DNA of 35,630 nt from an uncultured Bacteroides sp. GTDB lineage: Bacteria > Bacteroidota > Bacteroidia > Bacteroidales > Bacteroidaceae. Positions 25,496 to 33,812 of the stretch are shown piece after piece. Position 1 is the stretch's first letter, and every line of letters begins with the position of its first letter. Below the pieces are notes generated by a model, which saw nothing but the letters and a program-made list of their open reading frames with translations, was not told where the DNA came from and did no database searches. Both the position numbers and the translations under genes were made by a program. Where the stretch lies: contig CAMFND010000140.1 in NCBI GenBank assembly GCA_945965395.1, forward strand, positions 1 through 35,630, in the 5' to 3' direction.

Positions 25496-26113
25496 ATGAA
25501 TCGCTTAATTGTAATGCTTGGACTGTTGTTTCTTTGTATGGGAAATATGCAGGCCGATGAACCTGTGAAAACAGGATTTACGCACATGGAGCGTAGTCAT
25601 GTCAGGGTATATACACCGGGACTCTTTTCAAAGGGAAATAGCGTGGAGATAAATTTGGAGTGTCTGGCCGATTCGCAGTTCTGCTTTCCGCTTCCCGGAG
25701 GAAAGGTCATTTCTGCTTATGGAAGCCGTGGGGGACATTCGGGAGCAGATATAAAGACCAAGGCCAATGATTCCATTCTTTGTGTGTTCGACGGTGTGGT
25801 GCGCATGGCCAAAAGTTATGGCGGATATGGAAAGGTGATTGTGGTGCGGCATTTTAATGGATTGGAGACTGTGTACAGTCATAATTCCAAGAACTTTGTT
25901 GTACCAGGTGATTCGGTAAAGGCGGGGCAGGTAATCGCATTGACCGGGCGTACCGGACGTGCTACGACAGAACATCTGCATTTTGAACTCAGGGCCAACG
26001 GACAACATTTTAATCCCGGATTATTATTTAATATGTCTACCCGTGTCCCATTGAAACGTACGCTGGTGTGTACGAAAGCAGGAAAACAGGTAAAATTATC
26101 TCCTAAAAAATGA
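25496..26113 (+). CDS. M23 family metallopeptidase (LytM domain), exported
   Basis: Zinc endopeptidase of the LytM/M23 type, expected to cut peptidoglycan cross-links in the periplasm. The 205-residue product has a signal peptide (first 20 residues, ending MQA) and the M23 domain at about 66-172. The zinc ligands are His81 and Asp85 in HSGAD and His162 in HLHFE, with His129 (YSHN) and His160 as the other conserved histidines. All key residues are present, so it should be active and not a degenerate LytM regulator. The ATG at 25496, one base after the previous stop, was chosen over the in-frame TTG at 25487. Confidence 0.92.
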   Translation: MNRLIVMLGLLFLCMGNMQADEPVKTGFTHMERSHVRVYTPGLFSKGNSVEINLECLADSQFCFPLPGGKVISAYGSRGGHSGADIKTKANDSILCVFDGVVRMAKSYGGYGKVIVVRHFNGLETVYSHNSKNFVVPGDSVKAGQVIALTGRTGRATTEHLHFELRANGQHFNPGLLFNMSTRVPLKRTLVCTKAGKQVKLSPKK

Positions 26114-26119
26114 AAGAAT

Positions 26120-26314
26120 ATGGATATTGAAAAGATATTGACAGAAGGAATTGTGTTCAGGGGCGGGAAGTCTTCTGACGGAAAAAAGAAAGAAGAGAAA
26201 GTAAAGACCAAGGCTAAGAAGAAAACTTACATTACAGGTTTACATGGTTCTGGCTCTGCCAAGATGAAGGCCGAATATCGCCGCCGGAGAGCCAACAGAC
26301 ATAAACAAGGATGA
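26120..26314 (+). CDS. Small basic protein of unknown function
   Basis: Protein of 64 residues, unrecognised. It starts 6 bases after the M23 gene stop, so it is probably in the same transcript. The N-terminal third (MDIEKILTEGIVF) could be a short helix. The rest is very rich in Lys and Arg (KKKEEKVKTKAKKK, then YRRRRANRHKQ near the end), with no Cys, no signal peptide and no membrane segment. Such composition suggests binding to nucleic acid or ribosome, but this is only a composition argument. Coding is supported by tight spacing and an uninterrupted frame, not by homology. Confidence 0.6.
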   Translation: MDIEKILTEGIVFRGGKSSDGKKKEEKVKTKAKKKTYITGLHGSGSAKMKAEYRRRRANRHKQG

Positions 26315-26345
26315 GAGTGAACAAAAAACTGTATTCAGTTGTTAA

Positions 26346-26353
26346 TATATTTG
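26346..26353 (+). promoter_or_regulatory. -7 promoter element of the first beta-barrel gene
   Basis: TATATTTG is an exact TAnnTTTG match, 20 bases before the ATG at 26374. It supports that start over an upstream one at 26311 in the same frame. A -33 TTTG is not evident. Confidence 0.5.
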
Positions 26354-26373
26354 TAAAACTAAAAAAGAAGATT

Positions 26374-26904
26374 ATGAGAAAATTATTTTTACTCGTAGTA
26401 ATTGTAATGGCTGCCATCACTGCCAGTGCGCAGGAAGGTATTTATTTAGGTGGTGGTATCAGTTTGTGGAGAAACAATGATGTAGATAAGACTTCATTCT
26501 CTATCACACCGGATGTAGGTTATAACTTGAGTGAAAAATGGGCCGTAGGTGTTGAACTGGCTTATGCACACAATGGTTATGATGGTGATAAGCTCAATAG
26601 TAATGCATTTGCTTTGGCTCCATATGCACGTTACTCTTTCTATGAAAACAAGATTGTACGTTTGTTCTTGGATATGGGATTTGGATTTTCTACTTACAAA
26701 GAGAAACATGCGGATTCAGTAAATGGTTTTGAAATCGGTGTGAAACCAGGTCTGGCGGTAAAATTGAATGATAATTTCAGCTTTATTACTAAAGTCGGTT
26801 TTGCGGGTTATCGTGACGACTATTATCGTAATATGAACGGAAATGGATTTGGCGTTGCTTTGGATGGCGAAAATATTTCCATTGGTATTGAGTACGAATT
26901 CTAA
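26374..26904 (+). CDS. Outer-membrane beta-barrel protein
   Basis: Protein of 176 residues with a signal peptide ending near SASAQ (residue 20), followed by alternating amphipathic strands typical of small 8-stranded outer-membrane barrels (for example GIYLGGGISLW, WAVGVELAYAHNGY, FALAPYARYSFYE, LFLDMGFGFSTY). The C-terminus ISIGIEYEF ends in Phe, the usual outer-membrane assembly signal. The function is unknown. The frame is open upstream to 26311, but the promoter element and signal peptide favour 26374. A strong terminator follows. Confidence 0.85.
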   Translation: MRKLFLLVVIVMAAITASAQEGIYLGGGISLWRNNDVDKTSFSITPDVGYNLSEKWAVGVELAYAHNGYDGDKLNSNAFALAPYARYSFYENKIVRLFLDMGFGFSTYKEKHADSVNGFEIGVKPGLAVKLNDNFSFITKVGFAGYRDDYYRNMNGNGFGVALDGENISIGIEYEF

Positions 26905-26931
26905 TAAGAACGGTTGAATAATTAATAGATA

Positions 26932-26975
26932 GGGAGCAAAAAGAGGTGAAAACTTCTTTTTTGCTCCCTTTTTAT
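26932..26975 (+). terminator. Intrinsic terminator after the first beta-barrel gene
   Basis: GGGAGCAAAAA (from 26932) pairs with TTTTTGCTCCC (ending 26968) in an 11-bp stem, followed by a T-run. The T-run runs into the -33 box of the next gene's promoter. Confidence 0.88.
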
Positions 26976-27005
26976 TTGTTTCTCCGCTTTATCTTTTTAA
27001 ATTTG
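26975..27005 (+). promoter_or_regulatory. Bacteroidetes-type promoter of the second beta-barrel gene
   Basis: A -33 box TTTG (26975-26978) and a -7 box TAAATTTG (26998-27005) are separated by 19 bp, the canonical Bacteroidetes arrangement. It lies 25 bases before the ATG at 27031 and is the best promoter match in the window. Confidence 0.75.
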
Positions 27006-27030
27006 TGTAATTCATCTATTATTTGGACTT

Positions 27031-27669
27031 ATGAGAAAGATTGCATGTATAGTGGCAGGTTTGTTCGTAGCTTTGACAATGGCTGCACAGGCAAAAGTAA
27101 CCTGGAGTATGGAACTAGGACTGGGTATGAGTACTTGGATGGGAAAGGATGCTGGAGACTCTGCTCCTTTGTTTAACCAGAAGGTTGGGGTAGGGATTGA
27201 TGTGCCCTTGAGTGGACTGGTGTCGTTCCAGACCGGATTGTACTGGGCTTCGAAGGGAGCAAGCATAGACGTGGATTATGTAGGGGTTAATACGCAGAAT
27301 GTAGTGGATATGCATGTAAACCAGAACTATTTTGAAATGCCTTTGCTGGCGGCTTTTCATGTGGGTACAGCCGCTAATTTTGATATGGTGTTCACGGCAG
27401 GTCCTTATTTGGCGTATGGAGTAAACGGCAAGCGGAATATCGACATTGATGACTTGACTGTTTCTTATAACACCTTCGGTGAATCAAAGATTGAAGGAGA
27501 AATCGTTTCAGGACTGCGTCGTTTTGATGCCGGTGTAATGGCTGGTGTAGCACTTGACTTTAAACGCTGGACGGTAGGACTTGACGGAGAATTTGGATGT
27601 TGCAAATTAGCCAGCAATTCAAAGACACGCAACTTGGCATTCTTCTTCACTGCTGGCTATAAATTTTAA
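27031..27669 (+). CDS. Outer-membrane beta-barrel protein (PorT/OmpA-barrel-like)
   Basis: Protein of 212 residues with a signal peptide (cleavage near MAAQA, about residue 21), then amphipathic beta strands such as VTWSMELGLGMSTW, LVSFQTGLYWASKG, YFEMPLLAAFHVG and MVFTAGPYLAYGVNG. This pattern is that of the PorT-like outer-membrane barrel family common in Bacteroidales. It ends AFFFTAGYKF with a terminal Phe. It has its own promoter (26975-27005). The stop TAA overlaps the stop of the convergent MFS gene in the palindrome TTAA (27666-27669). Function unknown. Confidence 0.85.
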   Translation: MRKIACIVAGLFVALTMAAQAKVTWSMELGLGMSTWMGKDAGDSAPLFNQKVGVGIDVPLSGLVSFQTGLYWASKGASIDVDYVGVNTQNVVDMHVNQNYFEMPLLAAFHVGTAANFDMVFTAGPYLAYGVNGKRNIDIDDLTVSYNTFGESKIEGEIVSGLRRFDAGVMAGVALDFKRWTVGLDGEFGCCKLASNSKTRNLAFFFTAGYKF

Positions 27670-29258
27670 TTTTTAGAGATTCTATGTACGCTGGATGGCC
27701 TGTACCGTTTCTTAACGGGCAGGCTATGCAGCATTTTGAGAGCTGCTAAGTGGCGGTCGCGCCAGATTCGGTAGCTGAGCACGATTACAAGAAAAACAGT
27801 TCCTAATAGACATACCCAGCCGAACAATTCTTTCAGGCTGGTCATCATGGTTTGGGTGTTTACTTCATTATAGAGTTGTATGACTGATACATCCGGCATC
27901 CACTCGTGCAGGTTGTCCATGTCTCTACTTAATAACCCCCAGTTATCGCGTTGCAGGTGTTTCATCCAGCGGTTCAATATGGCTGCTCCCAGAGGGGTTG
28001 CAATGCTGGTACGAATGAAGCTGAGTACGCACAAAGACTGGAAGAAATGCTTGAAGGGTATATGCTTCGCTACATAAATGGTCAGCGAAATATAAAGCAC
28101 TCCATGACCGATGCCTTTTAGAAAGTTGGGCAGATACAAACTTTCAATATTCAAATCAGGGTATATCAGAAAATACATGTAATACTGGTACATGACTATC
28201 AGTGTAAATCCGACAGAAATCAATAGTTTATATCCTTTTTTTAATACTGCTTGCCGGAAGAATACGATACCTGCTCCAGCCAGGATTCCTGCAAATACAC
28301 ACCAGTTCAATGAAATGGCGTTTAGCGTATCGTACTGTAAGATGGAGGTCATGAATGCATTCTGCAGCACGGAGGAGGTGGTGAGAAACAGACAAAGCAT
28401 CAAGAACAGGAACAACACTACGGGGAATTTCTTGTAGCGGAATACCTGCGGGTCTATATACGGATGCCGTATGGAAGTCATCCGGTTGATGTTTATCAGT
28501 AAGGAAACTACGGCTATTACAATGCAGGAGCGGATTTGTACGCTGTCCAGCCAGTCGTAAAAGTCTCCATAGATGCAGATAAAAACAATCGCAAACAGCA
28601 TGGCTGTCCATAAGAGGAGACCTATCCAGTCTATGCCATATAAAGGAATCTTTTTACCCAGGCGGATAGTCCGTGTCAGGCACATGACGCAAATCCATAC
28701 CACCATCAGCATACCGATGACAAACCAGTGCATGTATTGCCAGTTGGCCCAGTCGTTGATGTGCATGGTGACCAGTCCGGACAACTGTATACTTTCAAGC
28801 ACGATGATATAGATAACGGGATAGAAAACTGAGAAATTTCCGGAAGGTGTGATGCTCAGACGGGTATTGGAGAAACACTCGAAGGTGCCCCACATGCGGA
28901 AAAATCCTGAAACGAAGCATACACAAATCATAAGAAAGATGTTGTCTGTATGCATGGTAATCAGGTTGCAGAGAATGAGTACCGGACATACCGTCATGAA
29001 AATAGACCGGGTGGTGAACCGGGATTTCAGACGGAACAGTATCGGAAATATAACGGTCATACCGATGAAGGAGGCATAACCTGCCATGGTTACATCTTCC
29101 TGAATACATCCTAATGCACTCGACATCTGGGTGGCAGCCGGCAGGAAAACTCCTCCGTTAAACTGAAAGACCATGGCAAAGAAGAGCGACAGGACGATAC
29201 AGACCGGAGTCGGTAAGAATTCTTTGAAATAAGGAATCTGGGGACGTGGTTCAGCCAT
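27666..29258 (-). CDS. MFS transporter, DHA2/EmrB-like efflux pump
   Basis: Inner-membrane proton-driven exporter, last gene of a tripartite efflux operon. The 530-residue protein contains many hydrophobic segments consistent with about 14 membrane helices, as in the DHA2 family (for example VCIVLSLFFAMVFQF, FVIGMLMVVWICVMCL, VVLFLFLMLCLFLTTS, CLLGTVFLVIVLSY). It lies 7 bases after the HlyD gene. Pairing with an EmrA-like adaptor and a TolC channel indicates export of drugs or other amphipathic compounds from cytosol to outside. The substrate is unknown. No helix is visibly missing. Confidence 0.88.
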   Translation of the reverse strand: MAEPRPQIPYFKEFLPTPVCIVLSLFFAMVFQFNGGVFLPAATQMSSALGCIQEDVTMAGYASFIGMTVIFPILFRLKSRFTTRSIFMTVCPVLILCNLITMHTDNIFLMICVCFVSGFFRMWGTFECFSNTRLSITPSGNFSVFYPVIYIIVLESIQLSGLVTMHINDWANWQYMHWFVIGMLMVVWICVMCLTRTIRLGKKIPLYGIDWIGLLLWTAMLFAIVFICIYGDFYDWLDSVQIRSCIVIAVVSLLININRMTSIRHPYIDPQVFRYKKFPVVLFLFLMLCLFLTTSSVLQNAFMTSILQYDTLNAISLNWCVFAGILAGAGIVFFRQAVLKKGYKLLISVGFTLIVMYQYYMYFLIYPDLNIESLYLPNFLKGIGHGVLYISLTIYVAKHIPFKHFFQSLCVLSFIRTSIATPLGAAILNRWMKHLQRDNWGLLSRDMDNLHEWMPDVSVIQLYNEVNTQTMMTSLKELFGWVCLLGTVFLVIVLSYRIWRDRHLAALKMLHSLPVKKRYRPSSVHRISKN

Positions 29259-29265
29259 TTCTTGT

Positions 29266-30300
29266 TTACTGTTTAACGTAACATTCTACATTCATTCCGG
29301 CTCTCAGGCGTTGCAAGTCTTCGGGACGGTTGTTTTCCGTAAACTCGATACGGACTGGGATGCGCTGTTCTACTTTTACGAAGTTGCCCGCCGAGTTATT
29401 TTGTGGAATAAGTGAATAGGAAGCTCCGGTAGCATCCGAGATAGAAGCGATACGCCCTTCAAATTTTACATCAGGAATAGCATCTACTCTTACTTCCACC
29501 AGCTGATTTCTCTTCATGTCGGTAGTCTGAGTTTCCTTGTAGTTGGCAATGACCCATTTCTCCGTACCGTCTACCAGAGTTACCAAGGCTTGTCCTGGCT
29601 GAACTAACTCTCCTTCATGGATGTTTTTTCGTCCGGTCACTCCGTCTGTAGTAGCCAGAATCACTGTATAAGAGAGGTTCAGTTTGGCCAGGTTGAGTGC
29701 AGCCTCCGCCAGTTTGATAGCTGATTCATTCTGTTCCAGGCGTTGGGTCTGTTCCTGCTTCTGGAGCAAAGTTGATTGCTTCTGGCGTAACAGCTGTTCA
29801 TAGCGTGCCTGTGTCGCTTCGTAATCCGTTTTTACCCGGTCGAATTGCTGGGGAGTAACGGCTTCTTCTTTCAGCAATTCCTGATAACGTTTGTAATCCG
29901 TCTGAGCATTTTGCAGGCGGATGCGCTGTTCATCAATGGCTGCATCCGTTACGAGGATGTTGTTCTGTGTGGTGTTGATAGTGGTATGCATGGCACTCTT
30001 TCCGGCCAGTGCATTGCGATAGTCAGCCTCGGCCTGTGCCACTTTCAGACGGTACTCCGTATCTTCTATGATGGCCAGGGTATCTCCTTTTTTTACTGTC
30101 TGATACTCCTCAAAACAGATTTTCTTGATGAAGCCCTGTACCCGTGTGCTGACAGGAGTCAGATGTTGCTTCACCTGGGCATTGTCTGTATATTCCACAT
30201 TGCCTAAATGGATAAATTTGCCGCAAACCCAGCTGATACCAGCTACGAGGAGCAGCAGTATAAAGAAATTAGAAATAGCTCTTTTTTTGTTTCGCATCAT
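29266..30300 (-). CDS. HlyD/EmrA-family membrane fusion protein
   Basis: Periplasmic adaptor linking the MFS pump to the TolC-like channel. The 344-residue protein has one N-terminal membrane anchor (about residues 9-27), a biotinyl-lipoyl-like segment opening with EYTDNAQVKQHLTPVSTRVQG (split around residues 35-56), a long alpha-hairpin region (about 90-205) rich in Gln and Glu, the second lipoyl half (TDGVTGRKNIHEGELVQPGQ), and a beta-barrel region with RIPVRIEF. This order is that of EmrA-type adaptors. The start could be 30300 or 30297 (MMRNKK). Confidence 0.92.
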   Translation of the reverse strand: MMRNKKRAISNFFILLLLVAGISWVCGKFIHLGNVEYTDNAQVKQHLTPVSTRVQGFIKKICFEEYQTVKKGDTLAIIEDTEYRLKVAQAEADYRNALAGKSAMHTTINTTQNNILVTDAAIDEQRIRLQNAQTDYKRYQELLKEEAVTPQQFDRVKTDYEATQARYEQLLRQKQSTLLQKQEQTQRLEQNESAIKLAEAALNLAKLNLSYTVILATTDGVTGRKNIHEGELVQPGQALVTLVDGTEKWVIANYKETQTTDMKRNQLVEVRVDAIPDVKFEGRIASISDATGASYSLIPQNNSAGNFVKVEQRIPVRIEFTENNRPEDLQRLRAGMNVECYVKQ

Positions 30301-30334
30301 ATATTTATTTGTTTTTGTGTAAATATGAAATTCA

Positions 30335-31642
30335 TTAAAGTGTTCCCGTAATTTTTTTCAGCAGGTAATATTGATATAATATACCTATCTGATAGTTGGC
30401 CAGCTGCAATTCCATATCCAGCTGTATGTTGCTGGCATCCAGCATATCGGTAATCAGTGACAGACCGTTGAGGTAACGTTGCCGCACGATGCGGAAGTTT
30501 TCATGTGCCAGCTGTACGCTTTTTTGCTGGGTATGCAGTCTTACGTAAGCTTCATTCAGGTTTACGTACGCTTCGTGCACTTTGTTCTCTATTTCTTCCT
30601 TGACCAACTGGTAGTTCTTTTCTGCTTTTGAAGTGGCTATCCGTGCCTGTTTCAGCTTCTTCTTGCTCTTGAACAAAGCATCCAGATTGTACGAGATACC
30701 TACTCCGGCAAACCAGTAGTTGAAATTGTTGTTCAATGGCGGGACTTCTACTAGAATCGGTCCGTTAAATTCATTGGTAGCTGTCAGGCTGATGTGAGGT
30801 CTACGTTCCGAGCGAATCAGGTTCTGCTGGTTGTGAGTCAGTTTGATTTCCGTGTGTGCCTGCTGAAGTTCAGGAGATTCCTGAGAAGCTTCCATCCAGG
30901 TCATTTCCTGTTGTTTGTCCACATTGATACGGAACAGTGCCGTGGAGTCGGGCACAATATGTATCAAAGGGTCCAGTCCGATAGTAGTCGTCAGCTTGTG
31001 GTTCAAGACATTGAGCCTGTTGATAGTAGAAGTCAGGCCTAATTGCAGATTCTGCAACTGTAGTTCATAACGGGTAATGTCACTCTTCAGTGCCGTACCC
31101 TGTTGATAGGCAGCCCGCATATCCTTCACCAATAGATGTGTCTGCTCAATGTTCTTTTCGTAAACCGTCTGTTGATTTCTCAGTTGGAACAAATCAAGGT
31201 AATATCCCAACAGCATGAAGCGCAAATCCTGCTGGTTGTTTTGATAAGTCTGTTGTACCAGTTGCTGCTGCAGTTTTGCTTTCTGGATATTGGCATTGAT
31301 GCTTCCTCCGGCGTAGATAGTCTGTGAAGCCTTGAGTACAAAAGAATTGCCGAAATGCGGCATGTCGGCATGTATGCCGTTACTGAAATCCCGATCTGTC
31401 ATGCAACCGTCACCAATGTAGTTGAGGTCCACCTGTGCCCGAATGGAAGGCAGTTTGGCATTTTTAGCCACTTCTACCGCCTGTGTCGTTTCATCAATGG
31501 CCAGCGAATGAAGCTGGATGCTTTTACTGTTCTGGTCTGCCAGTTGAAACAATTCATCGATAGAAAGAACCCGTTCTTGCGCAGCGGCTGTGTAAATAAA
31601 AAAGGAAAGAACTCCAATAGTTGAAACTAATCTTTTACCCAT
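30335..31642 (-). CDS. TolC-family outer-membrane efflux channel
   Basis: Outer-membrane and periplasmic tunnel protein of the efflux system. From the start used here the product has 435 residues with a signal peptide (MGKRLVSTIGVLSFFIYTAAAQ). It has the duplicated TolC helical-hairpin pattern: long coiled-coil segments (ANIQKAKLQQQLVQQTYQNNQQ; KKKLKQARIATSKAEKNYQL, each given in part) and NSFVLKASQTIYAGGSI, which resembles the strand motif of the family. An in-frame ATG at 31675 would add 11 residues. The later ATG was preferred because the candidate promoter at 31690-31697 leaves almost no leader for the earlier one. It is the first gene of the operon. Confidence 0.9.
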   Translation of the reverse strand: MGKRLVSTIGVLSFFIYTAAAQERVLSIDELFQLADQNSKSIQLHSLAIDETTQAVEVAKNAKLPSIRAQVDLNYIGDGCMTDRDFSNGIHADMPHFGNSFVLKASQTIYAGGSINANIQKAKLQQQLVQQTYQNNQQDLRFMLLGYYLDLFQLRNQQTVYEKNIEQTHLLVKDMRAAYQQGTALKSDITRYELQLQNLQLGLTSTINRLNVLNHKLTTTIGLDPLIHIVPDSTALFRINVDKQQEMTWMEASQESPELQQAHTEIKLTHNQQNLIRSERRPHISLTATNEFNGPILVEVPPLNNNFNYWFAGVGISYNLDALFKSKKKLKQARIATSKAEKNYQLVKEEIENKVHEAYVNLNEAYVRLHTQQKSVQLAHENFRIVRQRYLNGLSLITDMLDASNIQLDMELQLANYQIGILYQYYLLKKITGTL

Positions 31643-31689
31643 TATTCTTTTTGTGTTGAAAATACCTTTAGCCATTTTATTTGGCTGTG

Positions 31690-31697
31690 CAAAATTA
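31690..31697 (-). promoter_or_regulatory. Candidate -7 element of the efflux operon
   Basis: On the minus strand this reads TAATTTTG, an exact TAnnTTTG match followed by CAC. It sits in the 123-bp divergent region between the TolC gene and the AraC-type regulator, where the regulator would be expected to bind. No -33 box is evident, which would fit an activator-dependent promoter. Confidence 0.45.
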
Positions 31698-31765
31698 AAC
31701 CATTATTTTTAGGCTGAATTTGCGGTTTATGCAAAAAGATTACCATTTTAAGCCATCCTCAGAGA

Positions 31766-32572
31766 ATGAATCAGGAACAGGAAAGCTATATCTCGCTGAT
31801 AAAGCAGACGAGTAAGGAGACCATCCGCATCAAGAAAACCGGATGGGAAGAAATTAAACTGCCGGGCCATGCACATGAAAAGTGCCAGATTATCTATACT
31901 CTTTCCGGCACGTTGCATGTGCAGATAGGTTCCACAAGCTATTTTGTGCCAGAGAAGCACATCGCCTGGATACCCGGCTGTACGGAGCATGAATTGTCCA
32001 GCAAGAACCGGCAGGTGTCATTGGTTATTTTCTACCTGTCGCTGGATGCGGATGAGAAGGATACCGCCTTGAAAGAATTCTCCATTTATCACACCAACTC
32101 CTTCATTGCAGAGAACTTGAAATTTATTGCTTCCAAGGGGACAGAGATAGAACAGGCTGATTCTCCCGATTTGTATGCCTTTGCACTTAGCTTTTTCAAA
32201 CTGCTGCCTTCCATCAGCCAGGATATGGGATTCTTGTTGAAGATGCTGGCCATTCCCAATGATGCACGTTTGCATCCTATTCTGGCCTATCTGCAGGAGC
32301 ATTTGCATGAGAATTTGAAGATGCCGCAACTGGCTGCTCGTTTCGGATTCTCTGTGCGCAACCTGAGCCGTTTGTTCAATGAGTCGGGCATACGTTTCAG
32401 CTATTATGTAAACAATCTGAGAATCATGCGGGCTATCGAGCTTTTTGCTGATGGAGGAAGAACCATGCAACAGATTGCATACGAAGTAGGTTTTGCCACT
32501 CCCAACCATTTCAACCGTGTGTTCCGTCAGATTACGGGCGTATCACCTAATGCATTTGTAAAAAATGACTGA
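31766..32572 (+). CDS. AraC-family transcriptional regulator
   Basis: DNA-binding regulator of 268 residues. The N-terminal half is a cupin-like sensor domain (HAHEKCQIIYTLSGTLHVQIG around 37-57; VPEKHIAWIPGCTEHEL around 63-79). The C-terminal ~100 residues are the double helix-turn-helix AraC domain (MPQLAARFGFSVRNLSRLF, then IAYEVGFATPNHFNRVFRQITGVSPNAF, here quoted in part). It is transcribed divergently from the tolC-hlyD-MFS operon and is most likely its regulator, responding to an exported compound. The effector is unknown. Its stop codon lies within the left arm of the hairpin at 32570. Confidence 0.92.
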   Translation: MNQEQESYISLIKQTSKETIRIKKTGWEEIKLPGHAHEKCQIIYTLSGTLHVQIGSTSYFVPEKHIAWIPGCTEHELSSKNRQVSLVIFYLSLDADEKDTALKEFSIYHTNSFIAENLKFIASKGTEIEQADSPDLYAFALSFFKLLPSISQDMGFLLKMLAIPNDARLHPILAYLQEHLHENLKMPQLAARFGFSVRNLSRLFNESGIRFSYYVNNLRIMRAIELFADGGRTMQQIAYEVGFATPNHFNRVFRQITGVSPNAFVKND

Positions 32573-32614
32573 GTCCCTTTCTCTGCCTGAAACAGGACAA
32601 AAGAAAAGGACTCA
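32570..32614. terminator. Hairpin between convergent araC-type and manA genes
   Basis: TGAGTCCCTTTCT pairs with AGAAAAGGACTCA with one mismatch, giving a 13-bp stem around a loop that contains a smaller CCTG/CAGG hairpin. It overlaps the stop codon of the regulator. There is no T-run after the stem on either strand, so terminator function is probable from position (convergent genes) but not certain. Confidence 0.55.
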
Positions 32615-32638
32615 GCAATGAGTATAAATCAAATCAGA

Positions 32639-33610
32639 TTATACGTAAGTTTCCAGGAAAGAGACTTCTCCTTCCGGTACAACTTCCAGGTTCTGGGTAG
32701 TAGCCGGGAACAATACTGATTCACCTGCTTTTACGCTGATGCGGTTGCCTTCATTGTCAGTAACGGTGCAGGCTCCCTTCATGCAGATATAAATGACAAA
32801 CGAATCCAGTTCACTGTAGTCCATGTTCATAGTTTCTGTCAGGTTGTAAACAGAAGTGGTGAAGTACGGACAGCTTACCAGTTCCACCGGTTCGTCTTTG
32901 CGCGGTTCATAGTGTGTACGATAATCATCAGATACAGTATAGTCGATGGCATCTTTTGAGAGTTCCGTATGCAGTTCACGCAAGTTACCATTCTTGTCTC
33001 TACGGTTGAAGTCATAAATACGGTACGTGATGTTGGAAGTCTGCTGTATTTCTGCCAGGAAGCATCCGGCTCCGATGCTGTGGATACGTCCTGCCGGCAA
33101 GAAGAATACATCGCCCGGCTGTACGTCATATTTGTCGAGGGCATCACAAATTGTATTGTTTTCAATCATATCGGCATATTCCTGCGGAGTAATCTGTTTT
33201 TTCAGACCTGAATACAAGTGTGCCTGTCCGCCGGTATTGTCGATGATATACCACATTTCTGTTTTACCCATAGACTGGTGGCGTTTCATGGCCAGTTCAT
33301 CGTCAGGGTGTACCTGAATAGACAAATCCTGCTTGGCGTCAATAAACTTGATAAGCAAAGGGAATTTACCCTGGAATCGCTTGTAGTTTTCTTCTCCCAC
33401 CAGCTTTCCTTTATATTCTTCCATCAGCTGAGTCAGGTTCTTGCCGGCATCTGCACCTTCTGCTACTACAGATTCGTCGCCCGGTACATCTGAGATTTCC
33501 CAACTTTCTCCCACTTGTTCCTGCTGACAGTCTAATTGTTTGAAAGGAATAATACGTTCTCCTCCCCAAAGGGTCGATTTTAAAATAGGTTTGAATTTCA
33601 AAGGATACAT
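32639..33610 (-). CDS. manA: Mannose-6-phosphate isomerase, class I
   Basis: Zinc enzyme interconverting mannose 6-phosphate and fructose 6-phosphate; feeds mannose into glycolysis or supplies GDP-mannose precursors. The 323-residue protein begins MYPLKFKPILKSTLWGG and has QVHPDDE (zinc-binding Gln and His), AGRIHSIGAG with the third zinc His, and TYRIYDFNR near the catalytic Arg. Its length fits the short cupin-type enzymes common in Bacteroidetes. The frame is open 103 codons further upstream, but that part has no family similarity, and a -7 element lies at 33636-33643, so the ATG at 33610 is the start. Confidence 0.94.
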   Translation of the reverse strand: MYPLKFKPILKSTLWGGERIIPFKQLDCQQEQVGESWEISDVPGDESVVAEGADAGKNLTQLMEEYKGKLVGEENYKRFQGKFPLLIKFIDAKQDLSIQVHPDDELAMKRHQSMGKTEMWYIIDNTGGQAHLYSGLKKQITPQEYADMIENNTICDALDKYDVQPGDVFFLPAGRIHSIGAGCFLAEIQQTSNITYRIYDFNRRDKNGNLRELHTELSKDAIDYTVSDDYRTHYEPRKDEPVELVSCPYFTTSVYNLTETMNMDYSELDSFVIYICMKGACTVTDNEGNRISVKAGESVLFPATTQNLEVVPEGEVSFLETYV

Positions 33611-33635
33611 AATCTTATTTATTTTTTGGTCTGTA

Positions 33636-33643
33636 CAAAAATA
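33636..33643 (-). promoter_or_regulatory. -7 promoter element of manA
   Basis: On the minus strand it reads TATTTTTG followed by TAC, identical to the candidate PUL promoter element. It is 26 bases before the manA ATG. No clear -33 TTTG. Confidence 0.5.
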
Positions 33644-33812
33644 GGAAAAACTATGAATATCCTTCCTATAAATGGAAAGGAAAAGATGAAAAGAGAGGGG
33701 TATTGTAGAGTTTTGTGTCAGAAATAGAGACGTAATGGAGATGTTAGTGGAATGTATATAATGCGAAGTAACCTTGTAACATGAACCTCCCATCTTTGCA
33801 CTGGAAACAGAA

